64,000 nt of DNA, taken from contig SPJN01000003.1 of assembly GCA_006844605.1 (NCBI GenBank), positions 62,001-126,000 of the forward strand, read 5' to 3'. Of the stretch, positions 38,656 to 47,132 are shown one piece after another (within the stretch, counting starts at the first letter, position 1; the number at the start of each line of letters is the position of its first letter). The translations under genes and the position numbers were made by a program. The stretch comes from Hyphomicrobiales bacterium. Lineage in GTDB: Bacteria > Pseudomonadota > Alphaproteobacteria > SPJN01. The notes under the pieces are model-generated. The model was given only the letters and a program-made list of their open reading frames with translations, did not search any database and was not told the origin of the DNA.

Positions 38656-39393
38656 GTTCGCCCACAACAGCCGAAACATTTTGGCAAGGTCAGACATATC
38701 TTGCCTGTCGGCCGCAATCGCTTTTAGGCGGCCCTTTACCAGTGCGGCCGGCAGATATGCTGCCCGCCCCTTCTTCGGCAACTGCTGATCAGACAATTCG
38801 GTCAGAATATGACCTGCCAGATCATCGGCAGATATTGCGTCCGGTATAAATTTCTGCCCCCGCGCTTTGTGCAGCGGCGCAGCAAGCAGCAGGCCCGTCA
38901 ACCCAAACGCCCTGCCAAGGGGCCTGCTGGTCGTTTCGGTTTCATCGGCACCACAAATTTGCGCAGCAAGCGCCATCAGGCCAGAGGATGTATCCTGTAC
39001 ATAGCTCATCAGGGCAGTGTGATCTGCCATAGGCTCATCATAAAGGTCAAACCGGCGCGCTTCGATCAGGCGGTCGAAATGCCCACGCGGCAAGTCATGG
39101 GCTTGAATGGCAATGGCAAGCGCCTCTGCCACAGGATGTTTGCGAACCGGCTGCTTTCCATAAATTTGATCCAGCACCTCAACCCACCATTGCAGGCGAA
39201 TTTCACCGATCATGGGTTCTGAAACAGCTTCGCGGGCACGGGCAACCTCGCCATTAAACGCATATAGCGCCATCAATGATGGTTGCACAGCAGCAGGGGC
39301 AAACAGACCCGCCCTGAATCTGTCAGGATCAACGCGCTTTGCCCATTCGTACAGGCTTTGTTCGGGGTCATAGGTCTGAGATTCTTGTGTCAT
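38638..39393 (-). CDS. Squalene/phytoene synthase-like protein, NDUFAF6 type
   Basis: The 251-residue protein has the squalene/phytoene synthase fold but not the usual paired Asp-rich prenyl-phosphate motifs: the first is replaced by [12 protein letters not shown]. The stretch [23 protein letters not shown] followed by [14 protein letters not shown] in sense matches NDUFAF6, the mitochondrial complex I assembly factor, better than true synthases. I therefore call it a complex I assembly-type protein, not a carotenoid or hopanoid enzyme. Three close in-frame ATGs (39405, 39399, 39393) make the start uncertain. The Mth938/NDUFAF3-like gene lies 900 bp upstream on the same strand. Confidence 0.8.
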   Translation of the reverse strand: MTQESQTYDPEQSLYEWAKRVDPDRFRAGLFAPAAVQPSLMALYAFNGEVARAREAVSEPMIGEIRLQWWVEVLDQIYGKQPVRKHPVAEALAIAIQAHDLPRGHFDRLIEARRFDLYDEPMADHTALMSYVQDTSSGLMALAAQICGADETETTSRPLGRAFGLTGLLLAAPLHKARGQKFIPDAISADDLAGHILTELSDQQLPKKGRAAYLPAALVKGRLKAIAADRQDMSDLAKMFRLLWANLGGRV

Positions 39394-39610
39394 GAACATC
39401 CGCATGAAGAAATTGAGGTAAATCCGCTTTTTCACTTCACTTTTAGACCGTGATGCGTAGGATCGCCAGCGTTTCGATAGTTTATCGGGGATTGATCTGA
39501 TCAGCCCCCAACATGGTCTTTAGGCCAATTTTTGTGCTAAAACTCGAATCAGGCCGCAATTCATGTGAATGGCGGCCCGGCATTTGGGCAATTTTTATAG
39601 GGGTATTGAG

Positions 39611-40195
39611 ATGGCAGCAATTTTGACCAATCTCCGCAATACAGTGATCGTGGGTACACTGATCGCTGTTCTAATGTTCTTGCACGTTTTCTTCGCTGAA
39701 GGCGGCACCTACGGCACAGAGTTCTGGGCCTTTACTTTCCGTTGGTTACACGTCCTGTCAGGGATCATGTGGATCGGTCTTCTGTACTATTTCAATTTCG
39801 TACAGATCCCGAACATGCCGAATATTCCTGATGAGCAGAAGCCCGCAATCGGCAAGGTCATTGCACCTGCTGCATTGTTCTGGTTCCGCTGGGGTGCCAT
39901 GGCCACAATCATTACCGGCCTGATCCTTGCGACCATCAACGGTTATGTCGTTGATATGCTGACATTCGGCGGCGGCAATATTGCCCTGTCAGTTGGTATG
40001 TGGTTTGGCATCATCATGTGGTTCAACGTTTGGTTCGTCATTTGGCCGAACCAGAAACGTGCCCTTGGTATTGTTGAAGCCGACGCCGATGCGAAGGCAA
40101 AATCAGCCCGCACCGCAATGTTGTTCAGCCGCACAAATACGCTGCTGTCCATTCCGATGCTGATGGGTATGATTTCCGGTCAGAACGCTTTCTAA
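39611..40195 (+). CDS. PuuD-like urate hydroxylase membrane domain protein
   Basis: The 194-residue integral membrane protein has about five helices and the pattern FRWLHVLSGIMWIGLLYYFNFVQIP, characteristic of the N-terminal membrane part of PuuD, a bacterial urate oxidase. Full PuuD proteins carry a cytochrome c domain after this part; here it is missing, and no CxxCH motif is present. No other purine-catabolism gene lies nearby, so urate oxidation is not certain. I chose the ATG at 39611, preceded by GGGG. It stands alone on the plus strand with a terminator after it. Confidence 0.75.
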   Translation: MAAILTNLRNTVIVGTLIAVLMFLHVFFAEGGTYGTEFWAFTFRWLHVLSGIMWIGLLYYFNFVQIPNMPNIPDEQKPAIGKVIAPAALFWFRWGAMATIITGLILATINGYVVDMLTFGGGNIALSVGMWFGIIMWFNVWFVIWPNQKRALGIVEADADAKAKSARTAMLFSRTNTLLSIPMLMGMISGQNAF

Positions 40196-40220
40196 GCGGA
40201 CCGCACATCATGAAATGACT

Positions 40221-40252
40221 AAAGGCCGCTCCGGTTTGGGGCGGCCTTTTTC
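40221..40252 (+). terminator. Rho-independent terminator after the PuuD-like gene
   Basis: AAAGGCCGC-T-CC and GG-G-GCGGCCTTT form a stem of about 12 pairs around a short GGTTT-type loop, followed by TTTT. It lies 25 bp after the stop codon and before the convergent Mth938 gene. Confidence 0.88.
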
Positions 40253-40281
40253 GTGGGCGTTAAGCCGGTCAACAAAAATGC

Positions 40282-40662
40282 TTAAACAGCGATCAGCGCT
40301 GCAAACACCCTACGCTGCTCCTCTACCAGTACATTGAATGTCCGGCACGCAGCGCCAGTATCCATCACCTCACAGTAAAGGTCAGCTGCCTCCAGCGACA
40401 AACGCACATCGCGGGGCATCGGCTGATTTGCCTTACCCACACCGAAAAGCAGGATATCAATCTCAGATTTTTGGGCCAGTACGGGCGCAAAGTCCTCAAC
40501 CGTCAGGGCATTGATATCACGAACCGGCCAGCTTTGCGGGCCGTCAGGCAATAAGAGAAGCGAGCCGGAATAAACCATATCCACACCCAGCCGAAACTGG
40601 CCCGGCCCATAACCGGTCAGCACCAGTTGGTCCGGCTTTGCCTTAACCTCTTTCATGTCCAT
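40282..40662 (-). CDS. Mth938/DUF498 domain protein (NDUFAF3-like)
   Basis: The 126-residue protein has the Mth938-like fold, seen in LVLTGYGPGQFRLG, VYSGSLLLLPDGPQSWPV and the core ILLFGVGKANQPMP. The mitochondrial member NDUFAF3 helps build respiratory complex I. I place the start at the ATG at 40662, 13 bp after the secF stop; an upstream frame inside secF is unlike the family. It is the last gene of yajC-secD-secF-Mth938. The NDUFAF6-like gene on the same strand further downstream fits a shared role in complex I assembly. Confidence 0.88.
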   Translation of the reverse strand: MDMKEVKAKPDQLVLTGYGPGQFRLGVDMVYSGSLLLLPDGPQSWPVRDINALTVEDFAPVLAQKSEIDILLFGVGKANQPMPRDVRLSLEAADLYCEVMDTGAACRTFNVLVEEQRRVFAALIAV

Positions 40663-40675
40663 CTTGCCTGATCCC

Positions 40676-41605
40676 CTAGGGACGCGCCTCAGCAGCGGCC
40701 TTTGACCAATCACGCTTCACACCGATTGCCAACAAAATGGGAGACGCGACAAAGATTGAGGAATAAGTCCCAACCAAAACACCCCAGATCATCGCAAAAG
40801 TGAAGCCGCGGATCACTTCACCACCAAATATATAAAGCGCTGACAGCGCCAGCAATGTGGTGACAGAGGTCATGACCGTCCGGCTTAATGTTTCATTCAA
40901 TGACAGGTCCAGCAAATCATGCAGCGGCTTTTTCTTATACTTGCGCAGGTTTTCACGCACACGGTCATAAACAACAACCGTATCATTCAACGAATAACCA
41001 ACAATCGTCAGAATCGCAGCAATAATTGACAGGTTAAATTCAAGCCCCAATCCGGCAAACACACCGATGGTCAGCACAACGTCATGAACAAGCGCGACAA
41101 CCGCACCGACGGAGAATTGCCATTCAAAGCGCAACCAAATGTAAATCAAAACCGCAACGACCGCCAAAATAACGGCCAGAGCGCCCGCCTCAATCAATTC
41201 GCTGGACACTTTCGGGCCAACAACCTCAACCCGGCGATAGGTGATGCCATCGAAATTGGCATTCAGCGCATCTTTAACAATATCAACAACAGATTGCTGC
41301 ACCTCGTCCCCGCCGGCTTGTTGCTCGACACGGATCAACACGTCATTTGCTGCACCAAATTCCTGAATTTGCACATCACCAAGGCCAAGGCCATTCAGGG
41401 TGCTGCGCATCCGGGCGATGTCAGCGGGGCCTTCTGTGCCGACCTCAATCAGGGTGCCGCCCTGAAAATCAATGCCATAGTTCAAACCACGCGCACCAAA
41501 CAACGCGATGGATGCAATAATGGCAATTGCCGAAATGACATAGGCGATGCGGCGCAAACCGATAAAGCCAACATGAGTATCCTGGGGTACCAGACGAAGA
41601 CGCAT
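40676..41605 (-). CDS. secF: Protein translocase subunit SecF
   Basis: SecF works with SecD to drive late steps of Sec-dependent export with the proton gradient. The 309-residue protein has the start FIGLRRIAYVISAIAI, FGARGLNYGIDFQGGTLIEV, a periplasmic domain (about 45-140) and five further helices with GYSLNDTVVVYDRVREN and SLNETLSRTVMTS. It follows secD after a 13 bp gap. Confidence 0.97.
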   Translation of the reverse strand: MRLRLVPQDTHVGFIGLRRIAYVISAIAIIASIALFGARGLNYGIDFQGGTLIEVGTEGPADIARMRSTLNGLGLGDVQIQEFGAANDVLIRVEQQAGGDEVQQSVVDIVKDALNANFDGITYRRVEVVGPKVSSELIEAGALAVILAVVAVLIYIWLRFEWQFSVGAVVALVHDVVLTIGVFAGLGLEFNLSIIAAILTIVGYSLNDTVVVYDRVRENLRKYKKKPLHDLLDLSLNETLSRTVMTSVTTLLALSALYIFGGEVIRGFTFAMIWGVLVGTYSSIFVASPILLAIGVKRDWSKAAAEARP

Positions 41606-41618
41606 ATTCCGGCCCTCC

Positions 41619-43229
41619 CTATATGACCAGCGTCGAAGAACGACGACGCTTGGCCCAGATTGAAACGAAAAGACGTGTCACGGTAAAGGCGGTGAACACA
41701 CTGGTCACAACGCCGATCGCCAAAGTAACAGAGAAGCCCTTGACGGGACCGGACCCGATGGCAAACAAAATGCCTGCCGCGATAAAGGTTGTGATATTGG
41801 CATCCAATATTGTGCCAAGCGCGCGTGAGTAGCCGGTTTCGATCGCATTCAACGCGGTCTTGCCCGCCTTCAACTCCTCCCTGATACGCTCAAATATCAG
41901 CACATTGGCATCAACCGCCATACCGATGGTCAATACAATCCCGGCAATACCCGGCAATGTCAGTGTGGCTTGAAACAGGCTCAACACACCCAATATCAGG
42001 AACAGATTGCCGATCAGCGCGACATTGGCAAATAACCCAACCGGGCCGTATGACAGCGCCATGTAGACGATCACAGCCAGAAACGCGATGATAAAGGCGA
42101 TTTCGCCCGCCGCGACTGAGTCGGCACCAAGTTCGGGGCCGACAGACCGTTCTTCAAGAATGGTCAGCGGTGCAGGCAAGGCACCGGCACGCAGAACAAG
42201 CGCAAGGTCATTTGCGCCTTCAACAGTGAAATTCCCTGTGATCTGGCCGGAGCCGCCCAAAATAGGCTCCTGAATAACAGGTGCGGAAATCACCTTGTTA
42301 TCCAAAACAATTGCAAAGGGGCGCCCCACATTTGCCTTGGTCGCCCGGGCAAAACGCTGCGCCCCGGCGGAATCGAAGCGGAACAAAACCGCAGGACGGC
42401 CATTTTGGTCAAAGCCCGGCTGCGCATCGACAAGATTTTCACCGGCAACCAATATCTGCTTTTTCACAGCATAAGGTACATTGGGATTGGCATCGTCGGG
42501 CAAAATATCAACTGTCGAACGAACTCGCCCGGCCTTCAAATCCGCAGGTGACACTGTGTGATCAACCATGCGGAAGGCAAGCTTGGCCGTTTTACCCAGA
42601 ATATCCTTGATACGTTCGGGGTCATCAATGCCCGGCAGTTGCACCAAAATGCGATCGCTGCCCTGACGTTGAATCGTCGGTTCGTTCGTGCCGAACTCAT
42701 CAACACGACGACGCACGATTTCAATCGACTGGCCAACGGCGGAACGGATCATCTGTTCCTTGGCGTTTTCAGAAAATTGTAACGTGATCGTGTCTGTGCC
42801 AACTTCTTCGATCAGCACATCAGGCGCAGTTGCGCCACCAGAAAAGATACCGCCACTGAATTGACGGGCAAGCGGCCGCAAGGCGGCAACTGCTGTTTCC
42901 ATATCGGACGCATTGGCCAAACGGATGCTGACAAGATCCCCAACAATTCCCGCCTGATGGCGTATACGGTTTTCTGCCCCAAACAATAAGGGCCGCACAT
43001 CGCCACGTAGACTTTCCAGCCGCTCTGACACAACAGCCTCGACCTCAACCTCAAGCAAGAGGTGCGAGCCCCCTTGCAGATCAAGACCCAAGTTAACCTG
43101 CTTATGCGGCATGAAATCCGGCAGGCTGGCGCGTTGCTGCGCATTTAGAAAGTTGGGAGCCGCCCATAAAATACCAGCAAGCAAAGTCACGGCAATCAGG
43201 GCAATTTTCCATCGGGCAAAATAAAGCAT
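41619..43229 (-). CDS. secD: Protein translocase subunit SecD
   Basis: SecD is the partner of SecF in the SecYEG-associated export motor. The 536-residue protein has an N-terminal helix (about 8-26), then LGLDLQGGSHLLLEV, a periplasmic P1 domain (about 90-350) and the C-terminal helices with MAVDANVLIFERIREEL, the conserved proton-path motif. It follows yajC on the same strand after 54 bp, in the standard order. Confidence 0.97.
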   Translation of the reverse strand: MLYFARWKIALIAVTLLAGILWAAPNFLNAQQRASLPDFMPHKQVNLGLDLQGGSHLLLEVEVEAVVSERLESLRGDVRPLLFGAENRIRHQAGIVGDLVSIRLANASDMETAVAALRPLARQFSGGIFSGGATAPDVLIEEVGTDTITLQFSENAKEQMIRSAVGQSIEIVRRRVDEFGTNEPTIQRQGSDRILVQLPGIDDPERIKDILGKTAKLAFRMVDHTVSPADLKAGRVRSTVDILPDDANPNVPYAVKKQILVAGENLVDAQPGFDQNGRPAVLFRFDSAGAQRFARATKANVGRPFAIVLDNKVISAPVIQEPILGGSGQITGNFTVEGANDLALVLRAGALPAPLTILEERSVGPELGADSVAAGEIAFIIAFLAVIVYMALSYGPVGLFANVALIGNLFLILGVLSLFQATLTLPGIAGIVLTIGMAVDANVLIFERIREELKAGKTALNAIETGYSRALGTILDANITTFIAAGILFAIGSGPVKGFSVTLAIGVVTSVFTAFTVTRLFVSIWAKRRRSSTLVI

Positions 43230-43283
43230 AGGGACCGAATATTTGGGGAAAAAGGATCAGGTCAAAGCATCGTTTGAACCTGA

Positions 43284-43610
43284 TTAGTCAGCGGCAGGCT
43301 CAGTCTTGCTGCGCACGGCAGAGATTGTGCCACGCAAAACGCGCACTTTCACACCTTCAGCAATCTCAAGGTCGATTTCTTCGTCATCAACAACCTTGGC
43401 AACCTTACCAACGATACCGCCCTGGGTGACGACCTGGTCGCCACGGCGCAGTGCGGCAACCATTGACTGATGTTCCTTGGCACGCTTTTGCTGCGGACGG
43501 ATCAATAGGAAGTAGAAAATCACGCCGATAAAAAGCAGCGGGGCGAAGCTTGTCAACATATCGGCGGTGCCTGCACCGGCGGCCTGTGCGTAAGCGGGGG
43601 TAATAAACAT
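43284..43610 (-). CDS. yajC: Preprotein translocase subunit YajC
   Basis: YajC is a small inner membrane protein that joins the SecDF complex. The 108-residue protein has one helix (about 20-41) in LLFIGVIFYFLLIRPQQKRAKEH, a family hallmark, then RGDQVVTQGGIVGKVAKV. It heads the secDF unit and diverges from the DUF815 ATPase gene; the 173 bp between them must hold both promoters, though I could not pick clear boxes. Confidence 0.96.
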   Translation of the reverse strand: MFITPAYAQAAGAGTADMLTSFAPLLFIGVIFYFLLIRPQQKRAKEHQSMVAALRRGDQVVTQGGIVGKVAKVVDDEEIDLEIAEGVKVRVLRGTISAVRSKTEPAAD

Positions 43611-43783
43611 AAAACACTCCAGATTCGGAAGAATTGGCGGAAATTGCGGCGACTATACCCACCCTGCCCCCTAAAGAAAAGCACACTTATGGGGCAGAAC
43701 TGGGCCTGTTTGTCGCCACTGAAAGGCCGATCTGGCCACCGCCAACCCTTGTAACACGGTTTCACCTAGTGATATGGGAAGAT

Positions 43784-44653
43784 ATGACAAAGAATTCAAA
43801 CGTTTCTGACGAAAAAACTTTGCAACGCATTGCCGATGCATTGGACCGGATGGCGCCCCCTGCCCCCGACCACGCTGCCATTGACCCCGCAGTCACGGCC
43901 TATGTCTGGCATGCGCATCTTGGCCTAACCCCGGTGCCGGACGTTTCCGCCGTGCCGCTGAATATTTTGCAAGGGATTGACCAGCAAAAAGAAATCCTGC
44001 TGCGCAATACAGAACAATTTGCCAAAGGGTTCAGTGCGAACAACGCCCTGCTTTGGGGCGCACGGGGGATGGGCAAAAGCTCGCTTGTCAAAGCCATTCA
44101 TGGCGAATTGACGGGTCGGTATCCGGACATGCTGTTGGTTGAAATCCTGCGCGAGGATTTAGGCAGCCTTCCCTATTTGCTGGCCCTGCTGCGCGGCGCG
44201 GCCAATACCCGCTTTGTGCTTTACTGCGACGACCTTAGCTTCGACCATGATGATGCAAGCTATAAGTCGCTGAAGGCTGTACTTGAAGGCGGTCTTGAAG
44301 GGCGTCCCCCAAACGTTTTGTTCTACGCCACATCAAATCGCCGCCACTTGATGCCGCGCGATATGATGGAGAATGAGCGAACAAACGGCATCAACCCGTC
44401 CGAAGCGGTTGAGGAAAAAGTCTCCCTATCTGACCGTTTCGGTCTGTGGCTGGGCTTTCACACCTGCACGCAGGATGATTTTTTTGCGATGTTGGATGCC
44501 TATGTGACACAATTCGACCTGACAATTTCGCAGGATGCTTTGCGGGCACGTGCCATCGAATGGTCAATGACCCGTGGCTCACGCTCTGGTCGTGTGGCGT
44601 GGCAATTCATTCAGGATTTGGCAGGCGAACTTGGCAAGCCCATAGCGCCCTGA
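43784..44653 (+). CDS. DUF815 AAA-type ATPase
   Basis: The 289-residue protein is a DUF815 family ATPase of unknown function. It has Walker A WGARGMGKSS, the Walker B region FVLYCDDLSFD, and the sensor stretch VLFYATSNRRHLMP, an arrangement like helper AAA proteins that remodel nucleoprotein complexes. I chose the ATG at 43784; the frame is open 150 bases further upstream but that part is unlike the family. It converges on nlpD with a hairpin across both stop codons. A gene of this family is often found between yajC and nlpD in alphaproteobacteria. Confidence 0.9.
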   Translation: MTKNSNVSDEKTLQRIADALDRMAPPAPDHAAIDPAVTAYVWHAHLGLTPVPDVSAVPLNILQGIDQQKEILLRNTEQFAKGFSANNALLWGARGMGKSSLVKAIHGELTGRYPDMLLVEILREDLGSLPYLLALLRGAANTRFVLYCDDLSFDHDDASYKSLKAVLEGGLEGRPPNVLFYATSNRRHLMPRDMMENERTNGINPSEAVEEKVSLSDRFGLWLGFHTCTQDDFFAMLDAYVTQFDLTISQDALRARAIEWSMTRGSRSGRVAWQFIQDLAGELGKPIAP

Positions 44654-44666
44654 CCGCTGTCAGGGC
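44647..44666. other. Hairpin across the stop codons of DUF815 and nlpD genes
   Basis: GCCCTGAC and GTCAGGGC form a perfect 8 bp stem around the loop CGCT. It includes the TGA stop of the DUF815 gene (44651-44653) and the TGA stop of nlpD on the other strand (44660-44662). There is no T-run after the stem in either direction. Confidence 0.6.
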
Positions 44667-45583
44667 CTGCCCATCAACTTGATGGGGTCAACTGCCCGTG
44701 TCCCCTTGCGCAATTCAAAATGAAGTTGCGGTGATTTCACATCCCCGGTCTGCCCAACCTTGGCAATAACTTGCCCACGCTTCACCTTGTCACCACGGGC
44801 CACCAGCATTACCTTGTTGTGGGCATAGGCACTGGTCCAGCCGTCTGCATGTTTGACCAGTATCAACCGCCCATACCCATCAATTGCCGTGCCAGCATAG
44901 GCGACAACGCCATTTTGAGCAGCCTTAACCGGACTACCTGAGGAAGAGGCGATATTCACACCGTCATTATGAAGCCCGCCAGCCTTTGGTCCAAATCCTG
45001 ACACCAAACGACCGCGCACAGGCCATTCAAAGCCAGACTTTGACCGCGGCGGCGGCTTGCCCAATGGCGTCTTTGGCTTACTGGGCGTTGTGGCCGTTTT
45101 GGTGGGTTGCCGGCTTGGCTTTGCTTTTGGTGGTGTGGATTTACGCGTCGCTGATTTGGCCGCCCCCCCCGGAATAGCCAGCCGCTGACCGACCTGCAAC
45201 ATATAGGGGCTGCGCAACCCATTCACCCGCGCCAGTGAGCGCATATCAAGCCCATAGCGCCGCGACACACCGTATAGTGTTTCGCCGCGTGCCACGACAT
45301 GATGCTTGGGTGCAGGCAGTTTCAATCGCTGCCCAACCTGCAATGTAAAGGGGGGACGCAAACGATTGGCATCAATGATTGCCCGCGTTGACACATTATA
45401 TCGTTGGGAAAGGCCGTAAACCGTATCACCCCTGCGCACCACAACTGTCCCCGCATGGGACGGCATGGAAGACTTGCCATAGGTGCCAGAACGATAATCA
45501 ATTGGTGGTGGGCCGTCATCACCGCCACACGCGACAAGCAAAAGGCAAATCAGCCCCGCGCCGATATGACGAAACGCGGTCAT
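44660..45583 (-). CDS. LysM and LytM (M23-like) lipoprotein, NlpD type
   Basis: The 307-residue protein begins with a lipoprotein signal (GLICLLLVACGG; lipid on the cysteine of VAC). Two LysM peptidoglycan-binding repeats follow (VVRRGDTVYGLSQRYNV and VARGETLYGVSRRYGL), then a proline/lysine-rich linker and a C-terminal LytM domain. The metal site is degenerate: Asn replaces Asp in HNDGVNIA, and Gln replaces the first His of the usual HxH in PQLHFELR. It is therefore more likely an activator of cell-wall amidases at division than a hydrolase. The ATG at 45583 lies 4 bp after the pcm stop. Confidence 0.9.
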   Translation of the reverse strand: MTAFRHIGAGLICLLLVACGGDDGPPPIDYRSGTYGKSSMPSHAGTVVVRRGDTVYGLSQRYNVSTRAIIDANRLRPPFTLQVGQRLKLPAPKHHVVARGETLYGVSRRYGLDMRSLARVNGLRSPYMLQVGQRLAIPGGAAKSATRKSTPPKAKPSRQPTKTATTPSKPKTPLGKPPPRSKSGFEWPVRGRLVSGFGPKAGGLHNDGVNIASSSGSPVKAAQNGVVAYAGTAIDGYGRLILVKHADGWTSAYAHNKVMLVARGDKVKRGQVIAKVGQTGDVKSPQLHFELRKGTRAVDPIKLMGRP

Positions 45584-45587
45584 GCGT

Positions 45588-46268
45588 TTACCGTGCGGCC
45601 CCTTCGACCAAGGGCACAAAACGAACATCCAACAGATGATCGGTTTCAAAGCCCTGCTCTGTCCGCACAACCTCAACAATCATTTGATCGCCATGATGGC
45701 CAACAGGAACCAGCATTTTGCCGCCAACAGCAAGCTGGTCCGCCAATAGTTGGGGCACATCATGTCCCGCGGCGGTGACCATAATGCGTTCAAACGGGGC
45801 TTGTTCGGGCCAGCCCTTCAAACCATCGCCCCAAAGGGTCGTAATATTATGTAAATCAAGCGCCTGAAACCGCGCCTCCGCCTGCTTCAAAAGCGGCTTA
45901 TGCCGTTCAATTGTATAAACCCGGCGACACAGATGGGACAGCACGGCAGCCTGATACCCCGACCCGGTGCCGATTTCCAAGACCTTTGTCCCCGCCTCAA
46001 CCCCCAGTCGTTCTGTCATATAGGCCACGATATAGGGTTGGGAAATCGTCTGCCCACATTCAATCGGCAGCGCAGTATCTTCATAGGCTTGCGGGGCAAA
46101 GGCAAAGGATAGAAAATCCTGACGGGGCACACGTTCCATCGCGGCCAGCACCCGCGCATCGCGAATACCGCGCGCACGCAAACCCATCAGAAACTGCAAT
46201 TTCTGCGCCTCTGGGCCGTCTTCGTCATACTGGTCAGGACTGTCACTGTCCCTTAAAGAGCTGCTCAT
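45588..46268 (-). CDS. pcm: Protein-L-isoaspartate O-methyltransferase Pcm
   Basis: Pcm methylates isoaspartyl residues so damaged proteins can be repaired. The 226-residue enzyme has the S-adenosylmethionine motif VLEIGTGSGYQAAVL and the family patterns QDFLSFAFAPQAYEDTALPIECGQTISQP in sense and GGKMLVPVGHHGDQ. It lies between surE (51 bp gap) and nlpD in the usual surE-pcm-nlpD order, a stationary-phase survival set in proteobacteria. Confidence 0.96.
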   Translation of the reverse strand: MSSSLRDSDSPDQYDEDGPEAQKLQFLMGLRARGIRDARVLAAMERVPRQDFLSFAFAPQAYEDTALPIECGQTISQPYIVAYMTERLGVEAGTKVLEIGTGSGYQAAVLSHLCRRVYTIERHKPLLKQAEARFQALDLHNITTLWGDGLKGWPEQAPFERIMVTAAGHDVPQLLADQLAVGGKMLVPVGHHGDQMIVEVVRTEQGFETDHLLDVRFVPLVEGAAR

Positions 46269-46319
46269 GCCACCGCCATCAGAATCACATTCGCCAAGTT
46301 GTGATGATGACGGACCTGT

Positions 46320-47132
46320 TCAGGCTTGCAAGCCTTTTTCCAAGTCAGACTGTAGCGTTTCCAGTGTTTCTGTCTCTGTCAGGTTACGATGCAACGGTGT
46401 AATCGACACAGTCTTATTATAGATTGCGTGCAAATCGGTGCCTGCAGCGGGGTCAGACAATAGACGGTCAAACGTCACCCAGAAATAGTCATGGCCGCGC
46501 CCATCCAACCGCTTTTCAATTTTCGGTGTATACACATCCCGCTTGCCCTGTCTGGTGACCTCAATCTCAGTCACCTCATCAGGTTCACAAGCTGGGAAAT
46601 TCACATTCATCAGCACATTTTCAGGCCAATGGCCCGCACGTTGGAAATCAAGCAAGGCGCGCACTGCCTTTGGCCCCCATGCTTCAGCCACATCCCACCG
46701 CACGTCCGGGCTGCCGTCAAAGCCATAGGCCTGACTTAAAGCGATAGACGGAATGCCGTGAACCATGCCCTGCATGGCACCGGCAATCGTTCCTGAATAA
46801 GTGACGTCATCAGCCATATTCGCCCCGCGATTGACGCCTGACAGAACCAAGTCCGGTTTGTGGTCAACCAACAGATAGGTAACCGCCAACAAGACGCAAT
46901 CTGTTGGCGTGCCCTTCACTGCATAATGTTGTGGTGCCAATTCACGCAAACGCAACGGCTCGGACAGGCTTAACGAATGCCCTGCCCCTGATTGTTCCCA
47001 TTCGGGGGCCACAATCCACACATCATCCGAAAGGCTTTGCGCAATACGGATGAGGCTTTGCAGTCCCGGTGCATTGATCCCATCATCATTGGTGACAAGA
47101 ATACGAGGATTGCCGGGAAGAGGATTAACCAC
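46320..47132 (-). CDS. surE: 5'/3'-nucleotidase SurE
   Basis: SurE is a metal-dependent nucleotidase linked to stress survival. The family start [14 protein letters not shown] gives the metal ligands Asp-Asp, with [23 protein letters not shown] in the middle. I prefer the GTG at 47132 (270 residues): AGGAG lies ten bases upstream, and the start overlaps the serS stop by 8 bp. A second GTG at 47153 would give 277 residues. The enzyme is coupled to serS upstream. Confidence 0.94.
   Translation of the reverse strand: MVNPLPGNPRILVTNDDGINAPGLQSLIRIAQSLSDDVWIVAPEWEQSGAGHSLSLSEPLRLRELAPQHYAVKGTPTDCVLLAVTYLLVDHKPDLVLSGVNRGANMADDVTYSGTIAGAMQGMVHGIPSIALSQAYGFDGSPDVRWDVAEAWGPKAVRALLDFQRAGHWPENVLMNVNFPACEPDEVTEIEVTRQGKRDVYTPKIEKRLDGRGHDYFWVTFDRLLSDPAAGTDLHAIYNKTVSITPLHRNLTETETLETLQSDLEKGLQA

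Noticed and set aside
38638..39393. Carotenoid or hopanoid biosynthesis gene (phytoene/squalene synthase)
   Set aside because: The Asp-rich motifs needed for prenyl diphosphates are missing, and there are no crt, hpn or shc genes nearby.
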